Of a stretch of 64,000 nt of DNA, positions 35,924-43,261 are shown piece by piece. The position numbers and the translations under genes are program-made. Source of the stretch: Pseudoalteromonas marina (lineage in GTDB: Bacteria; Pseudomonadota; Gammaproteobacteria; Enterobacterales; Alteromonadaceae); the NCBI RefSeq assembly GCF_000238335.3, contig NZ_AHCB03000010.1, forward strand, positions 124,001 through 188,000. Reading direction: 5' to 3'. The number at the start of each line of letters is the position of its first letter. The stretch's first letter is position 1. The notes beneath the pieces were generated by a model that worked only from the letters and a program-made list of their open reading frames with translations, did no database searches and was not told the DNA's origin.

Positions 35924-36844
35924 ATGCTAAAAAAATGGTTACCAAATTGGCTAAACGGCCTAATTGTAGGCTGCGTATTATTTACTAACCTTATAATTTT
36001 TGGCGTGTTGGTATTACTTTTAGGATTAGTGAAACTATTACTGCCTATTCATGCTGTTAATCGTTTATTACATAGCGCTTATCGGGGATGGTGTAATGGT
36101 AATCGATTGGGTTTATGGCTAGGCTGCCCAGACATTAAAATTGATGTGAAAGGTGATTTAAATTCAAAAAGTTGGTACTTACTAATTTGCAACCATATGA
36201 GTTGGTTAGATATTACGGTGCTTAGTTCGATGCATGCGTTACCCGCTCCTAAGTTTTTTTTGAAAGATGACTTAAAGTATGTGCCATTTATTGGCACAGG
36301 TGCGTGGGCGATGGGAATGCCATTTATGAAACGTGTAAGCAAAGCGCAAATAGCTCAAAACCCAAAGCTTAAAGGGTTAGACATAGAGCGTACCAAAAAC
36401 AGCTGTCGTAACTTTCGTAACCATCCAACAACTATTATCAACTTTGTTGAAGGAACGCGTTATACACCCGCTAAACACGCACAACAGCAAAGCCCGTTTA
36501 AGCATTTACTAAAACCAAAAGCAGGTGGAATTGCATTTGCACTTGAGGTACTTGGAACCCAGTTTGATGCTATGTTAAATACCAGTTTGGTCTATAGCGG
36601 TAAGTCAGATCATGTGTGCCGCAACTTATTAAAAGGTGAGCTAGACTCTATTCACGTATCAATTGATGTAATGGCTATTACCGACACTATGTTAGGTAGT
36701 TACCAAACAGATGAAGCGTTCAAAGCTAACTTTCAACAGTATGTGAACGACTTATGGGTTGCAAAAGATAAGCAATTGGCAGGTATTTATGCTCAGCAAG
36801 CTATGCCAGATGCACAAATTAGTAAGGAAGCCAAAACACTATGA
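35924..36844 (+). CDS. PlsC/YihG-type acyltransferase (second of a tandem pair)
   Basis: 306 aa, a clear paralogue of the preceding gene. N-terminal TM segments are at about 13-45. NHMSWLD (HX4D), FVEGTRY and LLKPKAGGIAFALE are shared almost word for word. Divergence is greatest in the N-terminus and the last 30 residues. Two copies suggest different acyl-chain or lysophospholipid preferences; substrates cannot be told. The stop overlaps the channel gene start by 4 bp (ATGA). Confidence 0.88.
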   Translation: MLKKWLPNWLNGLIVGCVLFTNLIIFGVLVLLLGLVKLLLPIHAVNRLLHSAYRGWCNGNRLGLWLGCPDIKIDVKGDLNSKSWYLLICNHMSWLDITVLSSMHALPAPKFFLKDDLKYVPFIGTGAWAMGMPFMKRVSKAQIAQNPKLKGLDIERTKNSCRNFRNHPTTIINFVEGTRYTPAKHAQQQSPFKHLLKPKAGGIAFALEVLGTQFDAMLNTSLVYSGKSDHVCRNLLKGELDSIHVSIDVMAITDTMLGSYQTDEAFKANFQQYVNDLWVAKDKQLAGIYAQQAMPDAQISKEAKTL

Positions 36845-38097
36845 CCAACACCCATATACAAGAGCTAATTGCCCCTTGGTTTGAAAACGTCCCCGACGCT
36901 GCTTTTTTTAGTGCACTAACGGCTACCGCCATTGGCATTTGTTCGTTATTTGTTGTGTATTTATTTACTCGCAGGCTTATGCTGCCAGGTATTCAAAAGG
37001 TGGTTACTAAGTTATCGCCTGAGCGTATTGGCGCGCTTTCTCCAATGTTAACTAAGCTTAATAAGCGTATTGCTGGGCTACTGTGTTGTGTACTGTTTTT
37101 AGCCACCTTCGACAGTTTTTATCCGGTTGGTGAGTTAGCGGCTGAAATACTTAAAACCATAGGCCAAGCTTTATTAATTATTTATACCGGTTTTATTATC
37201 AGCAGTATTGTAAGTCTTGCGGCTGCTATTTATAACCAATTAGACTTTGCTCGAGAAGTCCCCATTCAGGGCCTTGTGCAAGTTGTAAAACTAATTACCT
37301 TTATTGTTTGTGGCATTTTAATTGTTAGTATTGTGCTTGAAAAATCACCGACGTATATTCTTTCGGGTTTTGGTGCGATTGCCGCCGTCACTTTATTAGT
37401 ATTTAAAGATACGATTTTAGGGTTTGTTGCCAGTATTCAAATTGCGGCTAACCGATTAGTAACTTATGGCGATTGGATCCAAGTTGATAATTATGGCGCC
37501 GATGGTGAGGTAATAGACTTAGGCTTAAATACGGTAAAAGTACGTAACTGGGATAACACTATTACGACTATTCCTACGTACATGCTGGTGGCAGGCTCGT
37601 TTAAAAACTGGCGTGGTATGCAGGAGTCGGGTGGAAGGCGTATTAAGCGCTCGCTAAATATTGATATGAACAGCATTTGCCTAGTAAACGACGAGTTTAG
37701 AGCGCAAATAGACGCCGCTATTCCGCTGCACGAGTATATTCGTGTATCGGCATTGCCAGAGCCTGTGTCTAACTTAGGACTGTTTCGTCGTTATGCCGAA
37801 GGGTATTTAAAGCAGCATAGTAAAATAAACTCTTCGCTTACTTTAATGGTGCGGGAGCTTCAACCTTTAAACCACGGTTTACCTATTGAGTTTTACTGCT
37901 TTAGTGAAGATAAGCGCTGGATTTCTTACGAACATTTGCAAGCCGAAATAATGGATCACTTACTTGCCGTGCTGCCTATTTTTGGATTACGTGCTTATCA
38001 AAGTGTGAGTGGGCAGTTAAGCCCACCAACCAATGCAGGGCAAACTGAAAAACCCAGTATTAAAGTGCCCAATAATGTTGTGCAAGACCCACACTAA
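36841..38097 (+). CDS. Mechanosensitive channel of the MscM/YbdG type
   Basis: An inner-membrane MscS-superfamily channel that opens under hypo-osmotic membrane tension. At 418 aa it has about five TM segments in residues 20-200. The pore-lining helix is followed by the beta domain with ANRLVTYGDWIQVDNYGADGEV and LNTVKVRNWDNTITTIPTYML. SFKNWRGMQESGGRRIKRSL is nearly identical to what I recall of E. coli YbdG. It is coupled to the acyltransferase gene. Its last 38 bp overlap the 3' end of the convergent chrA. Confidence 0.92.
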   Translation: MTNTHIQELIAPWFENVPDAAFFSALTATAIGICSLFVVYLFTRRLMLPGIQKVVTKLSPERIGALSPMLTKLNKRIAGLLCCVLFLATFDSFYPVGELAAEILKTIGQALLIIYTGFIISSIVSLAAAIYNQLDFAREVPIQGLVQVVKLITFIVCGILIVSIVLEKSPTYILSGFGAIAAVTLLVFKDTILGFVASIQIAANRLVTYGDWIQVDNYGADGEVIDLGLNTVKVRNWDNTITTIPTYMLVAGSFKNWRGMQESGGRRIKRSLNIDMNSICLVNDEFRAQIDAAIPLHEYIRVSALPEPVSNLGLFRRYAEGYLKQHSKINSSLTLMVRELQPLNHGLPIEFYCFSEDKRWISYEHLQAEIMDHLLAVLPIFGLRAYQSVSGQLSPPTNAGQTEKPSIKVPNNVVQDPH

Positions 38098-39214
38098 TAA
38101 ATAATATTAATAGCCACCAAATAGGTGGCTTTTTAAGTCGTAGCCATGCAAAAGCTACAACAACTAACCCAATATGTAACCAGCTGTGCACTGCCGATGT
38201 CCAAATAGGTGAGTATAAAGCTGCGGCCAAAAAGCCCACAACGGCGGCATTAAGTGCGGCAATTGAACTAGCAAAACGCGGTTTATTAGCCAAGTTAAGC
38301 CAGCTTTTTTGTAATGCTAACATCAATAAAAAGCCGGGCGCAAAAATTAATAACGTGGCAACCAGTGCGCCAAATAAAGGCTGCGCAGTATTAAGTTGTG
38401 CACCTAAATAAGTAGCAATAGTAAACATAGGGCCAGGTATTGCTTGAGCGCTGGCATAGGCACTTAAAAATTGATCGTCACTTAACGCAGGTACACCTGC
38501 TTGCAATACGGGTAATACAACGTGCCCACCACCAAACACCATAGCGCCTGCTTGGTAAAAAGGAGCAAATAATGCAAATTCTTTTCCAAGCGGGGCAAAG
38601 CTAATTGCCAGTAACAATGCAAATAAGCTCAGCGCAACCCAGTTAATATTACTTTTTGTATTGGTGTTAGTATTTTGATTTTCCTCTCCTAATTTTAGTA
38701 AAGGCCATATAGCACCAACAGTTGCAGCAATAACTAAAACTGCAATTTGCGTGCTTAACACCGGGAGTAGTACAAGCGCTAAGGTGCTTAATACGGCAAG
38801 TAACTTAAGCACCGCACTTGTACAAAAGCTTTTAGCCATAGACAGTGTGGCGTCGGCTACAATAACCACGGCAAATAGTTTCAAACCCGCAATAATGGCA
38901 TAGTAAATGGCATCAAATTGGTGTGCACTAACAGCCAATATCACCATAATTAAAAAAGATGGCAGCGTAAAACCAACAAACGCGGTAATACCACCTAATA
39001 TCCCTGCGCGTTCAACGCCAATAGCAAAGCTTACTTGGCTCGAACCAGGCCCCGGCAATGCTTGGCTTAAACTAATTAATTGCGCGTAGCGTGTGTTGGT
39101 GATCCAATTTAGTGTATCTACAAAGTGGCGCTTAAAATAGCCTAAGTGTGCCGCTGGACCACCAAAGCTCATGCAGCCAAGTAAAAAAAACTGTCTAAAA
39201 ATAGCAATTAGCAT
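38060..39214 (-). CDS. chrA: Chromate transporter (ChrA, CHR family)
   Basis: An inner-membrane CHR-family transporter exporting chromate or a related oxyanion. About 384 aa, formed of two homologous halves, each opening with the family motif: FGGPAAHLGYF near the N-terminus and VFGGGHVVLPVLQ in the second half, with LSQALPGPGSSQVSFAIG and SAQAIPGPMFTIATYLG as the paired PGP motifs. About ten TM segments. The ATG at 39214 is chosen because AAGGA lies 10 bp upstream and it puts MLIAIFRQFFLLG at the N-terminus as in relatives; ATG 39241 is possible. It is divergent from the OmpA-like lipoprotein gene. Confidence 0.9.
   Translation of the reverse strand: MLIAIFRQFFLLGCMSFGGPAAHLGYFKRHFVDTLNWITNTRYAQLISLSQALPGPGSSQVSFAIGVERAGILGGITAFVGFTLPSFLIMVILAVSAHQFDAIYYAIIAGLKLFAVVIVADATLSMAKSFCTSAVLKLLAVLSTLALVLLPVLSTQIAVLVIAATVGAIWPLLKLGEENQNTNTNTKSNINWVALSLFALLLAISFAPLGKEFALFAPFYQAGAMVFGGGHVVLPVLQAGVPALSDDQFLSAYASAQAIPGPMFTIATYLGAQLNTAQPLFGALVATLLIFAPGFLLMLALQKSWLNLANKPRFASSIAALNAAVVGFLAAALYSPIWTSAVHSWLHIGLVVVAFAWLRLKKPPIWWLLILFISVGLAQHYWAL
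38112..38134 (+). terminator. Terminator of the acyltransferase-channel operon, inside chrA
   Basis: Stem AGCCACC / GGTGGCT with loop AAATA, followed by TTTTT. It lies just after the mscM-type stop but within the chrA coding sequence on the other strand. Confidence 0.7.
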
Positions 39215-39392
39215 TGCGCTTTTATCCTTTTTTGAATTCATTAAATTGTCACAAAGGAATGTGACATATTTATTAAAACTCAATTTTGTAGGGTTAATAA
39301 CAAAATTATAAGGCGATTGTTACGCACTTCATAGTTTGTTCATACAGGTAATTACATACTGTTGCTAAATTCTAAATGAATAGGACATCATC

Positions 39393-40025
39393 ATGACATT
39401 ATCAAAATCACTTTTAAGCGTTACAGTGGTAGCCGTATTACTTTCAGGTTGCGAAATGAATAACACCGGCAAAGGCGCAGCAATTGGTGCAGCTGCTGGT
39501 GGCGTGTTAGGTAAAGCAACGGGTAACCACAAAGACAAGCGTATATTTATTGGTGCTGCTATTGGTGCATTAGCAGGTGCAGCTGTAGGTGACTACATGG
39601 ATAAGCAAGAAGAAGCGTTTCGTGATGAACTAGCAGGTTCGGGTGTTGAGGTGGTACGCGAAGGTGATAACTTACGCTTGGTTATGCCCTCTAATATTAC
39701 GTTTGCAACCGACCAATCATACATTTCAACAGGGTTTAACGATACCCTAAACGCCATTGCTAAAGTTATGAACAAGTATGAGAAAACCTACCTAAGCGTA
39801 GAAGGGCATACAGATAGCACAGGCCAAGATAGCTACAACATGAACTTATCGCGCGAACGTGCTCAAAGTGTAAAGGCTTACTTAGCTAACCAAGATATTA
39901 TGGCAGCGCGTATTAGCACTAGCGGCTTTGGTGAAACACGCCCAATTGCCACTAACGATACTGCAAATGGCCGTGCTCAAAACCGCCGTGTAGAAATTCA
40001 AATAGTGCCAAACACAGAGGGTTAA
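39393..40025 (+). CDS. OmpA-family lipoprotein (YiaD-like)
   Basis: A 210-aa envelope lipoprotein. The signal peptide ends in lipobox LLSGC (Cys at about 20). A glycine-zipper segment follows (GAAIGAAAGGVLGKATG and IGAAIGALAGAAVG). A C-terminal OmpA peptidoglycan-binding domain has VEGHTDSTG, NLSRERAQSVKAYL and GFGETRPIATN...NRRVEI. It is expected to anchor the outer membrane to the cell wall. It overlaps the convergent ABC exporter gene by 4 bp and is divergent from chrA. Confidence 0.92.
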   Translation: MTLSKSLLSVTVVAVLLSGCEMNNTGKGAAIGAAAGGVLGKATGNHKDKRIFIGAAIGALAGAAVGDYMDKQEEAFRDELAGSGVEVVREGDNLRLVMPSNITFATDQSYISTGFNDTLNAIAKVMNKYEKTYLSVEGHTDSTGQDSYNMNLSRERAQSVKAYLANQDIMAARISTSGFGETRPIATNDTANGRAQNRRVEIQIVPNTEG

Positions 40026-41800
40026 TCCTTATTAAACTGTAATTCACACAGCTTTTGATACAACGGGTTACTTGCGACTAATTCTTGGTGAGTGCCCGTT
40101 GCAATAATTTCTCCATTCTCCATAACTACAATCATATCTGCATGGATAACTGTTGCTAGCCTATGCGCAATTATAAGCGTGGTTCTATTTTGCATTAAGT
40201 GCTCAAGCGCGGCTTGAACGTGGTGCTCGCTTTGCGCATCAAGTGCGCTGGTAGCTTCATCAAGAAGGAGTATTTCTGGGTCTTTTAAAATAGCCCTAGC
40301 AAGTACAATACGCTGCTTTTGCCCACCGGATAACCTAACGCCTTGCTCGCCTAAAAAGCTGTTGTAACCTTGTGGTAATTGTTTAATAAATTCATCGGCA
40401 TGAGCATGTTTTGCAGCAGCGTATACTTGTTCATCAGTGGCGTTTGGATTGCCGTAACGAATGTTATGCATTACATCTGAGCTAAATAAAATAGGGTTTT
40501 GTGCCACCATGCCCATTTTATCGCGCAGAGTGTTTAAAGAGAGCGACTTAATATCAATATCGTGAAATTTTATTGCGCCACTAGCTGGGTCGTAAAAGCG
40601 CTGTAGTAGCTCAAATAAGGTTGTTTTACCTGCGCCAGATGGGCCAACAATAGCGACTGTTTGACCTTGCGAAATGCTTAAGCTTATTTTGTTAAGTGCA
40701 CTGACATCCGGGCGAGAGGGATAATTAAAGCTGATATTTTCAAGCGAGATTGCAGGTAAACTTGCGTTATTTTGTAGCTGAGCGTCTTGCGGGTTTTCAG
40801 GATTTTCAATTTCACTTTTTACCGCAAGTAATTCAAGTAAGCGGGCGGCTGCGCCTGCCGCTCTTTGCAATTCGCCGTACACTTCTGCAACCGTTGCCAC
40901 CGACATTGCCACCATAATAGCGTAAAACACAAACGCACCCAGTTCACCCCCGGTCATAGTGCCTGCCAGTACATCACTGCCGCCAACCCACAGCATTGCG
41001 CTGATGGCACTAAAGGTTAAAAATATTACAGCGGCAATTAAAAACGAGCGCTGTTTAATGCGGCTTTTGGCAACGTTAAAGGCTTTTTCGGTTTCAAGTG
41101 CAAAAGCATGTTGCTCTTGTGTTTCGTGGCTATAGCTTTGTACCACTTTAATATTTTGAATGATCTCGCCGGCATAGGTGCTTATATCGGCAATGGCGTC
41201 TTGACTCGAGCTTGCAAGTTTACGCACCTTTTTGCCAAATACCATCATCGGCACTAATACCAGCGGCACACACGCAACCACTACGAGCGTAAGCTTTAAG
41301 TTGGTAATTAATAACATTACCAAACCGCCAACCAGCATTAATGCGCTACGCAGCGCCATAGAAAACGATGAGCCAATAATTGATTGCAGCAAAGTGGTGT
41401 CGGTTGTTAAACGCGACATAAGCTCGCCACTGCGGTTTTCTTCAAAGTAGCTTGGGTGCAAAGTAACAATGCGATTAAACACGGCTTTACGAATATCGTT
41501 ACTGACTCGCTCGCCAATCCACGACATTAGATAAAAGCGGCTAAAGGTGCCTACAGCCAATAAGCTAATTAAACCAATAAGTACCAATACAGCTTGTTGA
41601 AGTTGCGCTTGAGAGCCCGCAATGAAGCCATGATCTATAACAAACTTAACCCCTTGGCCTAACGATAAATTAACGCCAGCCGTTACTAATAAAGCGCCAA
41701 GGGCTGCTATAACCATCCATTTATAGGGTTTTATAAATGCAAAAATAGGCAATAAACTGCTAAAGGCAGCTTTTTCGGTTGCGGGGATACTGTTTGGCAT
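40022..41800 (-). CDS. ABC exporter, fused permease and ATPase (MsbA/multidrug type)
   Basis: A half-transporter of 592 aa acting as a homodimer in the inner membrane. Six TM segments fall in about 20-320 (ABC type IV exporter fold). The ATPase has Walker A GPSGAGKTTL, Q-loop, signature LSGGQKQR, Walker B ILLLDEATSALD and the H-loop IIAHRLATV. It is monocistronic. Exported substrate (lipid, drug or peptide) cannot be told. Length is normal; it resembles the multidrug half-transporters of marine gammaproteobacteria more than canonical msbA, as lpxK is not adjacent. Confidence 0.9.
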   Translation of the reverse strand: MPNSIPATEKAAFSSLLPIFAFIKPYKWMVIAALGALLVTAGVNLSLGQGVKFVIDHGFIAGSQAQLQQAVLVLIGLISLLAVGTFSRFYLMSWIGERVSNDIRKAVFNRIVTLHPSYFEENRSGELMSRLTTDTTLLQSIIGSSFSMALRSALMLVGGLVMLLITNLKLTLVVVACVPLVLVPMMVFGKKVRKLASSSQDAIADISTYAGEIIQNIKVVQSYSHETQEQHAFALETEKAFNVAKSRIKQRSFLIAAVIFLTFSAISAMLWVGGSDVLAGTMTGGELGAFVFYAIMVAMSVATVAEVYGELQRAAGAAARLLELLAVKSEIENPENPQDAQLQNNASLPAISLENISFNYPSRPDVSALNKISLSISQGQTVAIVGPSGAGKTTLFELLQRFYDPASGAIKFHDIDIKSLSLNTLRDKMGMVAQNPILFSSDVMHNIRYGNPNATDEQVYAAAKHAHADEFIKQLPQGYNSFLGEQGVRLSGGQKQRIVLARAILKDPEILLLDEATSALDAQSEHHVQAALEHLMQNRTTLIIAHRLATVIHADMIVVMENGEIIATGTHQELVASNPLYQKLCELQFNKD

Positions 41801-41888
41801 AGTGGATTCTTTTTATAAGTTGAGGTATAGATATGGCATCATTGGATTAAAAATCAATAGCTTTAAAAATCATCAATAAGGAATCGTT

Positions 41889-42287
41889 ATGACAAGCAAC
41901 ATAGTAACAGGCCAATTTACGGTGGCATTAGCCCCACTAGATGGCTATGCCAAAGGGCAAAACGGTATTAATTTAGGGCGTATGTCCATTGATAAAACAT
42001 TTAAAGGCAAGCTCAATGCTTCTAGCCAAGGCGAAATGTTAAGCGCTATGACACCTGTGCAAGGCAGTGCTGGTTATGTAGCAATAGAGCAAGTAATAGG
42101 CGAACTTGAAGGCAAAAAAGGCAGTTTTGTATTACAGCATTTTGGCACTATGGATAAAGGCCAAGACAGCCTAATTTTAAATGTAATTCCCGACTCAGGC
42201 ACTGATGAGCTAGAAGGGTTAACGGGCAGTATGAAAATACGTATTGAAAACGGTGTACATCACTACGATTTTCAATACACGTTATAA
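41889..42287 (+). CDS. DUF3224 family protein
   Basis: A 132-aa soluble protein. The pattern GQFTVALAPLDGYA, RMSIDKTFKGKLNASSQGEMLSA, AIEQVIGELEGKKGSFVLQH and VIPDSGTDELEGLTGSMKIRIE is the DUF3224 family, an all-beta fold of the allene-oxide-cyclase-barrel kind (family knowledge). No catalytic residue can be assigned. AAGGA precedes the ATG by suitable spacing. It heads a three-gene unit with a DUF4177-type gene (17 bp on) and a LysE exporter. Confidence 0.85.
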   Translation: MTSNIVTGQFTVALAPLDGYAKGQNGINLGRMSIDKTFKGKLNASSQGEMLSAMTPVQGSAGYVAIEQVIGELEGKKGSFVLQHFGTMDKGQDSLILNVIPDSGTDELEGLTGSMKIRIENGVHHYDFQYTL

Positions 42288-42304
42288 GATACACAGGGAT
42301 TTAA

Positions 42305-42487
42305 ATGCAAAAAGTAATCGAATTTAGAAAGACCCGCTTTATGGGTGGGGTAAATATAGCGGCGCTGAATGATCGCATACAGGAATTAAACCAAGATGGC
42401 TGGAAAGTAATTAGCGCAGTGCCAATAACCGGTTTTTATGGGCAAGTGCATGGTTATACATTATTTATTGAAATTGACGAGCTGTAA
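42305..42487 (+). CDS. Small DUF4177-like protein
   Basis: 60 aa. The pattern EFRKTRFMGGVNIAALNDRIQELNQDGWKVISAVPI...YTLFIEI, with a central helix ending in DGW and flanking strands, resembles the DUF4177 family of small single-domain proteins. Function is unknown. It sits tightly between the DUF3224 gene and the LysE gene, whose start follows its stop immediately. Confidence 0.75.
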   Translation: MQKVIEFRKTRFMGGVNIAALNDRIQELNQDGWKVISAVPITGFYGQVHGYTLFIEIDEL

Positions 42488-43105
42488 ATGACTCTTTCTA
42501 TGTGGTTAGGCCTAGTGGCTATTTGTATGATGGGCGCAATGTCGCCGGGTCCAAGCCTTGCGGTTGTATTAAAGCATTCGCTCAACGGCAGCATGAAAAA
42601 CGGCATGCTAGCGGCGCTAAGTCATGGTATTGGAGTGGGACTATATGCGGGAGCCTCATTACTTGGCTTGGGCGCGTTAATGCTGCAGTTTCCTACTGTG
42701 TATCAGGTGTTAGTGTATTTAGGCGCTGCGTATTTAGCTTACCTAGGAATTAAAATTTTATTGTCTAAACCCAATAATGATGAACTTAAAATACAAAATA
42801 GCGAAGTGAGTAGCATTAAAGCGTTGCAAGATGGGTTTGCCATTGCCTTTTTAAACCCCAAACTTGCTATTTTCTTTTTAGCCTTGTTTTCACAGTTTAT
42901 TGATCCAGAAAATCTTACCCTAAGCATTGCAATGGTGATGTGTTTAACTGTATTTGTAATTGATACCGGTTGGTACTTACTTGTTGCCGCCCTAACAGAG
43001 TTTTCTAAAAACCGTTTTGGGTTTACTAAACACAATCCATTGTTAGACAAAGTACTGGGTTTTATATTTGTTGCCTTAGCCATTAGGGTGGTAGTGAGTA
43101 TTTAA
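42488..43105 (+). CDS. LysE/RhtB family amino-acid exporter
   Basis: An inner-membrane exporter of amino acids or homoserine-lactone-like compounds, 205 aa with about six TM segments. The family signature MSPGPSLAVVLKHSL is near the N-terminus and GAAYLAYLGIKIL and FLNPKLAIFFLALF are in the middle. The ATG abuts the preceding stop (TAAATG), so expression is coupled. The substrate is not evident. Confidence 0.92.
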   Translation: MTLSMWLGLVAICMMGAMSPGPSLAVVLKHSLNGSMKNGMLAALSHGIGVGLYAGASLLGLGALMLQFPTVYQVLVYLGAAYLAYLGIKILLSKPNNDELKIQNSEVSSIKALQDGFAIAFLNPKLAIFFLALFSQFIDPENLTLSIAMVMCLTVFVIDTGWYLLVAALTEFSKNRFGFTKHNPLLDKVLGFIFVALAIRVVVSI

Positions 43106-43156
43106 GCTATTGCTAGCTAAATTGCTCAAAATAGCTACAGCCTAAGCAGGCTATAC

Positions 43157-43170
43157 TGCATACGTATTCA
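43157..43170. promoter_or_regulatory. Putative LacI-family (MalR-like) operator
   Basis: TGCATACGTATTCA is a near-perfect palindrome (half-sites TGCATAC and TGAATAC). It lies 92 bp upstream of the TonB receptor and shares its core with the site before the GH97 gene at 28357. Confidence 0.58.
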
Positions 43171-43261
43171 TCACAAAATATTCACCTTTTGGTTACAATT
43201 TGTTGGTTGTGTTTTTACTGCACTGACACACCACACAAAAAAATAACCAAAAGGCACACAC

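Noticed and set aside
40022..41800. Assignment of the ABC exporter as MsbA
   Set aside because: Motifs fit any ABCB-type half-transporter and no lpxK or other lipid A gene is adjacent.
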